Shown: positions 42,783 through 52,868 of the stretch, piece after piece
Layout: every line of letters begins with the position of its first letter
Numbering within the stretch: the first letter of the stretch is position 1
Assembly: GCA_900548455.1 (NCBI GenBank)
Contig: URKQ01000013.1
Span: forward strand, 1-64,000
DNA: 64,000 bases
From: an uncultured Clostridium sp.
GTDB taxonomy: Bacteria; Bacillota; Clostridia; Clostridiales; Clostridiaceae
Reading direction: 5' to 3'
Translations under genes and position numbers: made by a program
Notes under the pieces: generated by a model
Told to the model about the DNA's origin: nothing
Seen by the model: only the letters and a program-made list of their open reading frames with translations
The model's database searches: none

Positions 42783-43385
42783 CTATAAAATCCCATCTAT
42801 AGCCAAATTAACCTTTAACACATTAACTGTAGGTTCTCCAAATATACCTAAGAACTTTCCCTCAGTATATTTCTCTATAATAGCATTAACTTCTTCTACT
42901 GATTTTCCAGTATTTTTAGCTATACGATCCACTTGATATTCTGCTGCAGCCACTGATATATGTGGGTCTAGTCCACTTCCTGAACATGTAACTAAATCAA
43001 CTGGAACTTCTTCTAAATCCTTTTCTGGATAAGAAGCTTTTATCATTTCTACTCTTTCATTTATCAATTTTTCAAACTCATCACTTGTTGGACTCATATT
43101 AGATGGTGTAGCATACATAAGTTTATTACCATTTTCATCTGTAAATGTATCCGTATCTATATTCATAATACGTCCCCATAAATGAGAATTATCTATATAT
43201 TGTTGAGCCAAAAGCTCACTACCATATTTCTTTCCATCTACTTCAACTATACTACCATTTGCTTTATCTTTAAACACTAATTGTGATACCCCAGTAATTA
43301 TTAATGTATATCCTATACCACATATAAGAGTAAAAACAATAAATATTAATATAACCTTAGGAAATACCTCTTTAATTGTCTTCAT
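42783..43385 (-). CDS. kdpC: Potassium-transporting ATPase subunit KdpC
   Basis: A 200-residue single-span membrane subunit of the Kdp pump. The membrane helix is at about 8-32 and the external domain follows, with the hallmark LTCSGSGLDPHIS-like stretch (VTCSGSGLDPHISVAAAEYQ) near 135. The ATG at 43385 was preferred to one four codons earlier because GGTGATAG lies between. It starts 15 bases after kdpB. KdpC stabilises the complex and aids potassium or ATP binding. Confidence 0.95.
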   Translation of the reverse strand: MKTIKEVFPKVILIFIVFTLICGIGYTLIITGVSQLVFKDKANGSIVEVDGKKYGSELLAQQYIDNSHLWGRIMNIDTDTFTDENGNKLMYATPSNMSPTSDEFEKLINERVEMIKASYPEKDLEEVPVDLVTCSGSGLDPHISVAAAEYQVDRIAKNTGKSVEEVNAIIEKYTEGKFLGIFGEPTVNVLKVNLAIDGIL

Positions 43386-43399
43386 TACTATCACCATCC

Positions 43400-45463
43400 T
43401 TAAATAAGACCTATTGCAGTTATCAACATATCAATTAATTTTACAAAAATGAATGGAGTTATTACCCCTCCCAAACCATATATCAATAGGTTTCGAGATA
43501 ACAATTTACTTGCTGGCAGCTCTCTATATTTAACACCTTTAAGTGACAATGGAATTAAAGCTACTATAATTAACGCATTATATATGATAGCTGAAAAAAT
43601 CGCACTCTCAGCACTATGGAGGTTCATGATGTTTAAAGTTGCTAAGCCTGGATATAACCCCATAAATAGTGCTGGTATTATTGCAAAATATTTAGCAATA
43701 TCATTTGCTATACTAAAAGTTGTTAAACTACCTCTAGTCATAAGTAGTTGCTTACCTATTCTAACAATCTCAATTAATTTCGTAGGAGAAGAATCTAAGT
43801 CCACCATATTTCCTGCCTCTTTTGCTGCTTGAGTACCAGTATTCATTGCAACTGCTACGTCTGCCTGTGCTAAAGCCGGTGCATCGTTAGTTCCATCTCC
43901 GGTCATAGCTACTAAATGACCCTTTGATTGAAAATCTCTAATCATTTCAAGTTTTCCCTCTGGAGTTGCCTCTGCAAGAAAATCATCAACTCCAGCTTCT
44001 GCTGCTATTGCTGCTGCTGTAAGTGGATTATCTCCAGTTATCATTATTGTCTTAATGCCCATCTTCCTCAAATCAGCAAATTTCTCTTGAACACCTTTTT
44101 TAATAATATCCTTTAGATAAATCACACCTAAAATTCTATAATTTTTACATACAACAAGTGGTGTTCCACCTTTATTTGCAATACCCTTTACAATTTCATC
44201 ACACTGAGAACTATATACTCCACCTTTTGATTCTACATATAATTTTATTGAATCAGCAGCTCCCTTTCGAACTTCATTACCATCATAATTAACACCGCTC
44301 ATTCTAGTCTTTGCAGTAAATGGTACAAACTCCATCTTTAGTTCACTTATGCTTCTTCCCCTTAATCCAAATTTCTCTTTAGCAAGTACTACTATACTTC
44401 TACCTTCCGGAGTTTCATCAGATAAAGATGCAAACTGTGCTGCATCAGCTAGCTCCTTAGGATCACAACCATCTACTGGAATAAACTCTGCCGCCTGTCT
44501 ATTACCTAATGTAATAGTACCGGTTTTATCCAGCATTAATATATCAACATCTCCTGCTGCCTCAATAGCACGTCCACTCATAGCCAATACGTTGGCTTGA
44601 TTTAATCTACTCATACCAGCTATACCTATAGAAGATAATAAAGCACCGATAGTTGTAGGAGCTAAACATACTAGTAATGCTACTAATGATGTCACTGAGG
44701 TTGGATTTGAAGTACCAGCCTGATTAGCTGAAAATACAGAATATGAATAAAGTGCTACTGTTACTAATAAAAATATAATTGATAGCGCTACAAGAAAAAT
44801 TTGAAGAGCAATTTCATTCGGTGTCTTCTTTCTATTTGCTCCTTCTACCATAGCTATCATCTTATCTAAAAAGCTTTCTCCAGCTTCACTAGTAACCTCA
44901 ATAATAAGCCAATCTGAAGTTACAGTAGTTCCACCTGTAACAGCACTACGATCTCCACCACTTTCACGAATTACTGGAGCTGATTCTCCCGTAATGGCAC
45001 TTTCATCAACTGATGCTGCACCATCAATAACATCACCATCTGCTGGAATTTGTTCACCTGCACGTACAATTACAATATCACCTTTTTTCAATGAGGTAGA
45101 TTGTACTTTTGTAATGTTTTCTTTTTCCTGAATTGATGGAATTTTATTTGCCTCTATATCTTTTTTAGATGCTCTTAATGCATCTGCTTGGGCCTTGCCT
45201 CTTCCCTCTGCAATTGCTTCTGCAAAATTTGCAAATAATACAGTAAACCAAAGTATTATTGAGATTCCTAAAATATATCCTGAATTTGCATCTTTAATTC
45301 CAAACAATGAAAGAATATATAATGCAGTAGTTAATATTGCTGAAATATATACAAGTAACATAACTGGATTCTTCACTTGTATTTTAGGAGACAATTTGAT
45401 AAAAGAGTCTTTAATTGCTCTTTTCAACATTTTTTTGTTAAAGAAACTTTTCTTATCTGACAT
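43400..45463 (-). CDS. kdpB: Potassium-transporting P-type ATPase KdpB
   Basis: A 687-residue P-type ATPase catalytic subunit. It has the phosphorylation motif DKTGTITLGN near residue 314, TGES in the actuator domain near 158, and MTGDGTNDAPAL near 525. About seven membrane helices fit the type IA pumps. AGGAGGT precedes the ATG. It is 15 bases after kdpA in kdpFABC and powers high-affinity potassium uptake when external potassium is scarce. Confidence 0.97.
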   Translation of the reverse strand: MSDKKSFFNKKMLKRAIKDSFIKLSPKIQVKNPVMLLVYISAILTTALYILSLFGIKDANSGYILGISIILWFTVLFANFAEAIAEGRGKAQADALRASKKDIEANKIPSIQEKENITKVQSTSLKKGDIVIVRAGEQIPADGDVIDGAASVDESAITGESAPVIRESGGDRSAVTGGTTVTSDWLIIEVTSEAGESFLDKMIAMVEGANRKKTPNEIALQIFLVALSIIFLLVTVALYSYSVFSANQAGTSNPTSVTSLVALLVCLAPTTIGALLSSIGIAGMSRLNQANVLAMSGRAIEAAGDVDILMLDKTGTITLGNRQAAEFIPVDGCDPKELADAAQFASLSDETPEGRSIVVLAKEKFGLRGRSISELKMEFVPFTAKTRMSGVNYDGNEVRKGAADSIKLYVESKGGVYSSQCDEIVKGIANKGGTPLVVCKNYRILGVIYLKDIIKKGVQEKFADLRKMGIKTIMITGDNPLTAAAIAAEAGVDDFLAEATPEGKLEMIRDFQSKGHLVAMTGDGTNDAPALAQADVAVAMNTGTQAAKEAGNMVDLDSSPTKLIEIVRIGKQLLMTRGSLTTFSIANDIAKYFAIIPALFMGLYPGLATLNIMNLHSAESAIFSAIIYNALIIVALIPLSLKGVKYRELPASKLLSRNLLIYGLGGVITPFIFVKLIDMLITAIGLI

Positions 45464-45478
45464 ATCTTTTACCTCCTA

Positions 45479-47218
45479 TTAATGTATCATGTTAAAATAT
45501 TCTGCTATTGGCCCTAGGGACAATGCAGGAAAAAAGCTTAATGCTCCTATTAATAAAACTATAAATATCAATAATGCAACAAACATCCCATTGTGAGTAC
45601 ATAAGGTTCCTTCAGTCGTTGCAACCTTTTTCTTACTAGCAAGATTCCCTCCAATTGCAAGGGTTGCTATCATAGGTACAAAACGAACAAATAACATCAC
45701 AAGTCCTATAGATACATTCAAAAATGGTGTATTTGCATTAAGCCCAGCAAATGCTGATCCATTATTACCTCCTGCTGAAGAAAAGGCATATAAAATCTCT
45801 GAAAAGCCATGGGCACCAGAATTATTTAAGCTATCAACTACGGATGGAATCAATGTTGCAATTCCACTTCCTATTAGTATTGCAACTGGTGTAGCTAAGC
45901 AAACTATAACTGCCATCTTCATTTCAAAAGGCTCTATTTTCTTACCCAAATATTCAGGTGTACGTCCTACCATTAGGCCTGAAATGAAAACTGTTAATAT
46001 TGCAAAACATATCATTCCATATAATCCACATCCAACTCCACCAAATATAACCTCACCTAATTGCATAAGAATCATAGCTATCATCCCACCAAATGGTGTA
46101 TAACTATCGTGCATGGCATTAACTGATCCATTAGATGCTGCTGTCGTAAAGGCTGTCCATACACTGGATGTAGCAATACCAAATCTAGCTTCCTTACCTT
46201 CCATATTTCCTCCAGCTTGATCAATAGCTGTAATATTAACTAGTCCATCTTGAGCTAATTGAGGTGTCCCATTTTGTTCACTTAAGTAAACACCAACTAT
46301 AGCTAATGTAAGCACAATAAACATGGCTAAGAATATGGCCTTTCCCTGTCTTCTATCTCCAACATTTCTACCAAAGGTAAAACATAATGATGCTGGTATT
46401 AATAATATTGATATCATCTCTAAAAGATTAGAAAAACCATTTGGGTTCTCTAGCGGAAACGCTGAGTTGGTTCCAAAAAATCCACCACCATTTGTTCCAA
46501 CTTGCTTAATTGCCACTTGGCTTGCTGCTGGTCCTAATGGTACTACAGCTTCTTTTACTACGGTTCCATCCTCTAAAGTAATTGGTTCTAATAATGATAC
46601 CGTTTCATAATTTTTAAAACTTTGAACTACTCCTTGAGATGCTAGTCCTATTGATACTACTATTGATATAGGTAAGAGTACATATAAAATTGACCTTGTA
46701 ATATCTTTCCAAAAGTTTCCTATTTCATTGCTTTTAACTCTTACAAACCCACGAATTAATGCAAATAAAACAGACATCCCTACTGCTGCTGATACAAAAT
46801 TTTGAACTGTAAGTCCTAACATTTGAGTTAAATAACTTAAGGTACTTTCTCCTGCATAAGATTGCCAATTGGTATTTGAAACAAAACTTGCAGTATTATT
46901 AAATGCTAAATGCCATGAAGTTCCTTCAACATTTTCTGGATTTAAAGGAAGAACTCCTTGAAGCATATGAAGTAAAAATAAAAACACGAAACATACTCCA
47001 CTGAATAACAAAAGTGTAATAGAATATTTTTTCCATGTCATATCTTCTTCTTTATTAATTCTAAGCAATTTATATATACCATTTTCACATGGTTCCAATA
47101 TCTTAGATAAAAATACTTTTTCTCCATTCATAATCTTTCCAATATATTTTCCTAATGGAATTGCTAAAACCACCAATATGATTAAATATAGCATAATTTG
47201 AAAAATTGAATTATTCAT
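45479..47218 (-). CDS. kdpA: Potassium-transporting ATPase subunit KdpA
   Basis: A 579-residue channel-like subunit with about ten membrane helices that selects and conducts potassium. Filter-type motifs are visible: FNNTASFVSNTNWQSY near 107, KQVGTNGGGFFGTNSAFPLENPN split near 236, and SSAGGNNGSAFAGL near 475. Its ATG overlaps the kdpF stop by one base (TAATG), so kdpF and kdpA are translationally coupled. Confidence 0.97.
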   Translation of the reverse strand: MNNSIFQIMLYLIILVVLAIPLGKYIGKIMNGEKVFLSKILEPCENGIYKLLRINKEEDMTWKKYSITLLLFSGVCFVFLFLLHMLQGVLPLNPENVEGTSWHLAFNNTASFVSNTNWQSYAGESTLSYLTQMLGLTVQNFVSAAVGMSVLFALIRGFVRVKSNEIGNFWKDITRSILYVLLPISIVVSIGLASQGVVQSFKNYETVSLLEPITLEDGTVVKEAVVPLGPAASQVAIKQVGTNGGGFFGTNSAFPLENPNGFSNLLEMISILLIPASLCFTFGRNVGDRRQGKAIFLAMFIVLTLAIVGVYLSEQNGTPQLAQDGLVNITAIDQAGGNMEGKEARFGIATSSVWTAFTTAASNGSVNAMHDSYTPFGGMIAMILMQLGEVIFGGVGCGLYGMICFAILTVFISGLMVGRTPEYLGKKIEPFEMKMAVIVCLATPVAILIGSGIATLIPSVVDSLNNSGAHGFSEILYAFSSAGGNNGSAFAGLNANTPFLNVSIGLVMLFVRFVPMIATLAIGGNLASKKKVATTEGTLCTHNGMFVALLIFIVLLIGALSFFPALSLGPIAEYFNMIH

Positions 47219-47304
47219 TATTTATCACCCCACAATAAAACATAGTCTAAATATAAAAATAGTATTAATGAAACTACTCCAATAATTCCTACTACTATCT
47301 CCAT
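47218..47304 (-). CDS. kdpF: KdpF small membrane subunit
   Basis: A 28-residue hydrophobic peptide encoded directly upstream of kdpA, with GGAGGGA eight bases before its ATG. One membrane helix (EIVVGIIGVVSLILFLYLDY) fills most of it. Length, hydrophobicity and position fit KdpF, which stabilises the Kdp complex in the membrane. It is easily missed because of its size. It is the first gene of kdpFABC. Confidence 0.88.
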   Translation of the reverse strand: MEIVVGIIGVVSLILFLYLDYVLLWGDK

Positions 47305-47410
47305 AAAAATCCCTCCCTAACTCCTGATGAGGTAAGTATATCACCATAAAAATAATGGTAGTGTTAGAATAAAGCTACTCTGTATTAAGATTGTATAAAG
47401 ATTTTTATAT
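47305..47410 (-). promoter_or_regulatory. Promoter region of the kdp operon
   Basis: The only good promoter element is TATACT about 40 bases before kdpF; no consensus -35 lies at proper distance. A short inverted pair (ACCAT with ATGGT, 47342-47361) is just upstream. This fits dependence on KdpE. The region is too short for a known cyclic di-AMP riboswitch, and none was recognised. Confidence 0.45.
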
Positions 47411-47449
47411 AAAAAAATGATGTATCAACTAAATTGATACACCATTTTT
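47411..47449 (-). terminator. Terminator after the M16C peptidase gene
   Basis: A long stem (47411-47428 with 47434-47449) with a T run on the minus strand, six bases after the stop at 47455. Confidence 0.85.
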
Positions 47450-47454
47450 CTATC

Positions 47455-50391
47455 TTATAATAAACTTTTTATGCTATCAAATATCGTGCTATTTTCCTTT
47501 ATCTTTTTCTCATTTCCTACAACACAACAATGGTTCTCATTCATACCATCTTTAAATAAATTACTATATTCCTTAATCTCTGCTAATGTAACACTTAAAA
47601 TCTCTTCCTTTTCCCTTTGTTCATCTTCATGTTTTCTACCAATAATATAATTTATTACTGCCTTTTCACCTTTTCTATCTGGAGTTAATGGTTTATATTC
47701 TCTTCCTACTGTTCCAATTATAAAGTTTTCCATGTCACCTTTAGCAATATCTAACTCTTCAATAAACTTATATATGCCATCATATACCTCTAATGTTCTA
47801 CTTAAATTTGGATCACGGTAAGAATATGCAGCTAAATTACCATTTTTAAGCACTTGCATATAACATCCATAAGCTCCACCTTGAAGACGTACCATTGGAT
47901 ATAGGTAATCACTCTCTAATATATTTTGAAGAACCTTAAGCTTTCCTGAATACTTGTATCCAAGATTAGAAAAGTTAAATCCTTTAACTGCATATTGAAC
48001 ATTACTTGCAGTTATTATTCCCTGAGCAGAATTTGACTTTTCAAATTTATGTGGAATTCTTCCAGATTTCCTTTCTTCAAGTGAGTCTAATATTATATTA
48101 ATATTAGATTCTAAAGAATTAATCTCATCATCTTCACCTACAACTGAAACAATTAAATTATTTTTATTAAATATAGTTTCATATACCCTTATAAGATTTT
48201 CTTTTATTTCATTAATACTATTATCTAAATTCTTTTCTAAATCACATATAAATTCATAATAAGCTCCATCGTTTATTCTATTCCAATACTCCATTGCATC
48301 TGAGAAGTTAGAAAATACTCTATTTATAGCTATAACATTTCCTGCATTTATAATACGCATTTGAAGCTTTGACTTTAACTCTTGAATAACTTGTTTAATT
48401 CTAACTCCATCCTCAAACTTTGTAGAAGTTATAATTTCTTTAATCAACTGAAGTGAGGTAGGAATATTGTTAGAAATCACCTTTGATTTAACAATAAACT
48501 TTGGATAATACTCGTTTGCATCATTGTCCTTAGAATAAACTTCATTAGTAAACTCTATTCCTCCAGTGTTTTTATTAATTTCAGTAATAAGTTGTGAATA
48601 TTTTCTTTGTCTAGTATCTAATTCACCAAGCATTGAAGCTAAGATTCCTAGATATGGAATATCCTCTTCTTCAATAACACTAGCATCAAATAACAAATTA
48701 ATGTATGCTATCTTACTTGTAGGAATTTTATGATTAAGAATAGTTACTCCCTTTTCTTTTACAACTTCCTGTGGTATTTCTTCTACATTTCTAGATATCT
48801 CTCTTAAGTCTAATTTAGGAATCGTTCTTTTTTCCTCTTCAGTATCTATCCTAACCTGAGATTGTCTCATTAATTCATTTCTATCATCTAGAGCTTTTAG
48901 CTCCTCTTTAGATAAAGATTTTTTATATATTTCTAATTTTTCCTTCAAATCTTTTACTTTTTCTTCTGCTAAACCCTTTTTAGGTTTTAAAGTTACTAAG
49001 GAGCAATGTGTATTTTCAATCATATGAGTCTTAATAAACTCCTCAAAATATCCTTCTTCAGCTGCTGACTTTATTTTATTAAAGTTATCTTCATATCTTA
49101 AATGTACAAGTGGATTTCCATCATATATCCAACTATTCAATGCCCAATCTCTATATTCAATTCCCTTATTTGCACTTCTCCATGGATCTGCCTCTCGAAG
49201 TTGAAATTCAACAGTATTTATTGCAGCTTTCAATATATCTTTATCTATTCCTTTATTGACCATTTCCTTTAAAGTGCTTAAAATAGTCTCTTTAAATTCA
49301 TCTTCCCTACTAGCTTCAGTATTTTTAACTACTATAGGAAATAATATTTGCATAGTTGGATCCATATTCATCTCATCTGCTGTTATTAAACATTCTCCAA
49401 TACCTGCTTTTAATAAAGATTCTTTTATAGGTGATGCTGAAGATTCAATAAGCATGTTATAAAGAATTTTAGTAGTTAGATATTCCATTGGATCACATGT
49501 ATCCCCAAATACATAATTTAAAGCTAAAAAAGACTTATTTTTTTCTTCTTCATCTTTGCTTATTGAATATTCTGAAATTAATTTCTTCATTTCATCAAAA
49601 GCATCAACTCTGCCTATGTGAGAAGGAATCTCTATCTTGTCAAAATTAACAAGATACTCCTCATTTATAAACTTAAGACATTTATCTATATCCATATTTC
49701 CTGATAAAACAATATAACTGTTTGATGGATGATAGAATTTACTATGAAACTTTTCAAAATCATCTTGATTAAGATTAGGTATTTCTTCTGGCGCTCCACC
49801 TGATACAAAAGCGTAAGTAGTATTAGGAAATAGTGATTTATATATATCATTGCATATTACTTCTTCTGGTGAAGAAAGAGCACCTTGCATCTCACTGTAA
49901 ACTACACCCTTATATATTAGATTGCCTGTTTCTGAATCAGTTTCATATCTCCAACCTTCTTGACGAAGTATTTCATCATTTTCATAAATTTTAGGATATA
50001 AAACTGCATCTAAATATACATCCATTAAATTCATAAAATCCTTATCATCTCTACTTGCTACCGGATAGACTGTTTTATCTGTATATGTAGATGCATTTAG
50101 ATAAGTATTTAATGAGCTTTTAGCCATATCTCCAAAGGGATCCTTAGTTTTAAACTTTCTTGACCCACACAATACTGAATGTTCTAAAATATGAGCTACC
50201 CCAGTACTATCTGTAGGCGTAGTTCTAAATCCAATTGAAAACATCTTATTGTCATCATCATTTTCAAGATTTAAAAGCCTTGCTCCACTTTTATTGTGCT
50301 CAAAGACTCTAGCAATAGATCCAATCTCATTGATTTTCTCTTCTTGCAATAACTTAAAGCCATGATAAATTTCATTGATTTCAAATTTCAT
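47455..50391 (-). CDS. M16C-family zinc peptidase (presequence-protease/falcilysin type)
   Basis: A 978-residue metallopeptidase with the inverted zinc motif HILEH near residue 60, followed by SVLCGSRKFKTKDPF, a stretch shared by M16C enzymes. A distal Glu in the early part (YSEMQGALSSPEE near 158) completes the site. The large length means both halves of the clam-shell (active and inactive) are in one chain. There is no signal peptide, so it degrades peptides in the cytoplasm. The ATG at 50391 was chosen because AGGGGGGA lies eight bases before it; upstream starts would overlap that site. It is monocistronic. Confidence 0.93.
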   Translation of the reverse strand: MKFEINEIYHGFKLLQEEKINEIGSIARVFEHNKSGARLLNLENDDDNKMFSIGFRTTPTDSTGVAHILEHSVLCGSRKFKTKDPFGDMAKSSLNTYLNASTYTDKTVYPVASRDDKDFMNLMDVYLDAVLYPKIYENDEILRQEGWRYETDSETGNLIYKGVVYSEMQGALSSPEEVICNDIYKSLFPNTTYAFVSGGAPEEIPNLNQDDFEKFHSKFYHPSNSYIVLSGNMDIDKCLKFINEEYLVNFDKIEIPSHIGRVDAFDEMKKLISEYSISKDEEEKNKSFLALNYVFGDTCDPMEYLTTKILYNMLIESSASPIKESLLKAGIGECLITADEMNMDPTMQILFPIVVKNTEASREDEFKETILSTLKEMVNKGIDKDILKAAINTVEFQLREADPWRSANKGIEYRDWALNSWIYDGNPLVHLRYEDNFNKIKSAAEEGYFEEFIKTHMIENTHCSLVTLKPKKGLAEEKVKDLKEKLEIYKKSLSKEELKALDDRNELMRQSQVRIDTEEEKRTIPKLDLREISRNVEEIPQEVVKEKGVTILNHKIPTSKIAYINLLFDASVIEEEDIPYLGILASMLGELDTRQRKYSQLITEINKNTGGIEFTNEVYSKDNDANEYYPKFIVKSKVISNNIPTSLQLIKEIITSTKFEDGVRIKQVIQELKSKLQMRIINAGNVIAINRVFSNFSDAMEYWNRINDGAYYEFICDLEKNLDNSINEIKENLIRVYETIFNKNNLIVSVVGEDDEINSLESNINIILDSLEERKSGRIPHKFEKSNSAQGIITASNVQYAVKGFNFSNLGYKYSGKLKVLQNILESDYLYPMVRLQGGAYGCYMQVLKNGNLAAYSYRDPNLSRTLEVYDGIYKFIEELDIAKGDMENFIIGTVGREYKPLTPDRKGEKAVINYIIGRKHEDEQREKEEILSVTLAEIKEYSNLFKDGMNENHCCVVGNEKKIKENSTIFDSIKSLL

Positions 50392-50416
50392 ATACATTCC
50401 CCCCCTAAACAATTAA

Positions 50417-50457
50417 AAAAAATCATAGAGTTAACGAACCCTATGACTTTTTTATTT
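50417..50457 (-). terminator. Terminator after the quinol monooxygenase-like gene
   Basis: An imperfect stem (TCATAG with CTATGA plus an inner GTT/AAC pair) flanked by A and T runs, 45 bases after the stop at 50502. Confidence 0.65.
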
Positions 50458-50501
50458 TTGACTTCCTTATTTTATCATATTTTTATATATATGTAAAGTT
50501 T

Positions 50502-50789
50502 CTAAACAAACACTTCATACAAATTAACTTGTGGCTTACCTTCTCTATACTGGCCTAGTTTTGGTACGATAGTTTTAAAGTGTATACTATTATTGTGTCT
50601 TTCAACAGCTTCTTTATCCTTCCACTGTTCTAAAAATATAAAGGACTCACTATTATTAATATCATGTAACAGTTTATACTCAATGCATCCTTCTTCTTTT
50701 CTACTCTCTGTTACTAACTCATTTGCTAATTTTTTAAACTCATTTATATTTTCATTCTTAACTATTGATTTTGCAGTAATAATTATCAT
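50502..50789 (-). CDS. Antibiotic-biosynthesis monooxygenase (ABM/YgiN-like) domain protein
   Basis: A 95-residue single-domain protein of the ABM ferredoxin-like fold. The typical pattern is ITAKSIVKNENINEFKKLA, then TESRKEEGCIEYKLL and FIFLEQWKDKEAVERHNNS. YgiN-type members oxidise or bind quinols; others handle haem or are of unknown role. CCTCC-complement ribosome site GGAGGGG precedes the ATG. It lies 21 bases after a TPR-GGDEF gene on the same strand, so the two may be cotranscribed. Confidence 0.87.
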   Translation of the reverse strand: MIIITAKSIVKNENINEFKKLANELVTESRKEEGCIEYKLLHDINNSESFIFLEQWKDKEAVERHNNSIHFKTIVPKLGQYREGKPQVNLYEVFV

Positions 50790-50809
50790 ATAATCCCCTC
50801 CAATTTTAA

Positions 50810-52765
50810 TTATACAACAATTTTATTTTTTCCGCTTTTTTTAGCTTTATATAAATTTTTATCAGCTGCCTCTAACACATCATATTTACAATTGGTTGAT
50901 GAATACGCAATCCCTAAACTTAAAGTAACATTAATATCATTTTCCCAAATAATACTTTCTACTTCTTTTCTAATTCTTTCAGCCAATAAAGTTACCTCTT
51001 CTTTCGTTCTATAAACTCCAACAACAACAAATTCTTCTCCACCATATCTATATAAATAATAATCATTATATAAAAGCTTCTCCATTGTATTACATATTGT
51101 CATTAAAACATTATCACCTATTTTATGTCCATAGGTATCATTAAGTATTTTAAAATTATCAACGTCCATCATTATTATGGCAAAATCATTATTCTCTTTT
51201 GTTATCTCTCTATACTTTTTGTTAAAATAAGCTCTATTATATACTTGAGTTAATCCATCAACTTTATTTAGACGCTTAAGTCTTTTAATTCTTGTGAAAA
51301 CTATAATAAAAAATATACTAATGCATATTAAGGAAAAAGTAACTATTCTTACAAAAAATTGAATTTTTGATCGTTGATTATCAAGTTCAATCTGATTCTT
51401 TACATTTTCCACAATAAAATAAGAATAATCTTTATATATAGAAATTTGATTATCTCTAATTAATGTTATTACTCCATTTATATACTCATCATATTCTTTA
51501 TCTAAATTATCACTTTCATAATTTATAGCTATATTAGTTAAATCTTTAATTACTCTTCTTTTATTATAAATATCGTTTGACTCTTCACACATTAATATCA
51601 AATTTTTATAGGTCTCTATTGCCAAATCATATTCCCTATTGTATTCAAAATATTCAGCTTTAGCCATTAAATAAAGTAATTCCTTATCTACTAAAAACTC
51701 ATCTTTATCCATTTCAAATAATTTATCTGCTACATCCAAATTATCTTTAGCTTGTCCTATATTGCCTTCATTAAGAAGTATGTATGTGTAAATAATTCTA
51801 TAGAATATTTCCATATCCCTATAATCTTCCTCATTTATATAACTTTCATAGAGAGGAATTTTAGAAATCTCATCTTTTGCCTTATCAAATTCTCCTATTT
51901 CAATATATATTTCCGATAAATTTATAGCTATATATGCTTCCATAAGAGATCTTTGTTGCAAATCTTCAATATATACCTTTGATGCATTTTCTATTATATA
52001 AATTGCTATTTCTCTATTTTCTATTTCTCTAAAAATAATTCCTAACTCAACTATACTTCTTGCTTCAATTTCATTTACATTTAAATTTTTAGATAAATAA
52101 ATACTTTTTATTATATACTCTGACGCTTTTGCGTAATTATAATTCATAGTGTATAATCTTTTTAACTTTTGCATCATATAAAGTCTCGCTTCACCACTTA
52201 TCTTAGTATCTTCAATATTACTTTCTAGTTTTTCTATTATCATATTTCGTGAATCTTGAGACTTTATAACAGAATTTATTAACATCCATAAATGTTTATA
52301 TTCTTTATTGTAATCTTTAGCTTCCATCTTACTTAAACAAACTTCTACGTAGTTTATTCCATCATTACTATTACCTTCTTTTTCAAGTAAGTCACAAACC
52401 ATTTTACCGGAATAAAACTTTACAAATGAAGTAGTATCTTTTTTCATCTTATCAATTGACATTATAAAATTATTTTTTGCACTTTCAACGTTTTCATCTA
52501 TAACATCAATATATCCTTTAATAAAATAATGTTCACTTTCACGATTACTTTTAAATAGTCGTAAAGATAAATTTTTTAATTTATCTTTTTGCAAATGTAT
52601 ATCCTGCTCATTTTTATCTAAATCAGTAACAACTTTTTTAACACTATCATTAATATTACTAGACTCAATATAAAAACAAGTTAATAATAAGGAACTAAAA
52701 ATTACAATAACAGTTATTATAGTTATTATCCAATGACTCTTACCACTACTTATACAATTCACCAC
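50810..52765 (-). CDS. TPR-repeat diguanylate cyclase
   Basis: A 651-residue membrane protein. An N-terminal helix is at about 13-31, and an external region at about 35-465 is made of TPR-like helical repeats. A second helix at about 475-495 is followed by a GGDEF domain at about 505-648 with KVDGLTQVYNRAYFNKKY, MMDVDNFKILNDTYGHKIGD and intact YGGEEF. It probably converts an outside signal sensed by the TPR region into cyclic di-GMP. The start is GTG without a clear ribosome site, so the first residues are uncertain. It is the second cyclase of the window; no phosphodiesterase is seen. Confidence 0.88.
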   Translation of the reverse strand: MVNCISSGKSHWIITIITVIVIFSSLLLTCFYIESSNINDSVKKVVTDLDKNEQDIHLQKDKLKNLSLRLFKSNRESEHYFIKGYIDVIDENVESAKNNFIMSIDKMKKDTTSFVKFYSGKMVCDLLEKEGNSNDGINYVEVCLSKMEAKDYNKEYKHLWMLINSVIKSQDSRNMIIEKLESNIEDTKISGEARLYMMQKLKRLYTMNYNYAKASEYIIKSIYLSKNLNVNEIEARSIVELGIIFREIENREIAIYIIENASKVYIEDLQQRSLMEAYIAINLSEIYIEIGEFDKAKDEISKIPLYESYINEEDYRDMEIFYRIIYTYILLNEGNIGQAKDNLDVADKLFEMDKDEFLVDKELLYLMAKAEYFEYNREYDLAIETYKNLILMCEESNDIYNKRRVIKDLTNIAINYESDNLDKEYDEYINGVITLIRDNQISIYKDYSYFIVENVKNQIELDNQRSKIQFFVRIVTFSLICISIFFIIVFTRIKRLKRLNKVDGLTQVYNRAYFNKKYREITKENNDFAIIMMDVDNFKILNDTYGHKIGDNVLMTICNTMEKLLYNDYYLYRYGGEEFVVVGVYRTKEEVTLLAERIRKEVESIIWENDINVTLSLGIAYSSTNCKYDVLEAADKNLYKAKKSGKNKIVV

Positions 52766-52773
52766 TTTCTAAA

Positions 52774-52813
52774 ATATCCTATATCTCATAAAATCTTATG
52801 AAATATAGGATAT
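52774..52813 (-). terminator. Terminator after the DUF1836 gene
   Basis: An 18-bp stem with one mismatch (52774-52791 with 52796-52813) between the DUF1836 stop and the next gene. Confidence 0.75.
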
Positions 52814-52868
52814 CACATTAGAATATAACTTTACAATAAATCTAAGTAAAACTTTCTAATAATAAATA

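Noticed and set aside
47305..47410. Cyclic di-AMP riboswitch before kdp
   Set aside because: Only about 100 bases are available and none of the expected conserved elements is visible.
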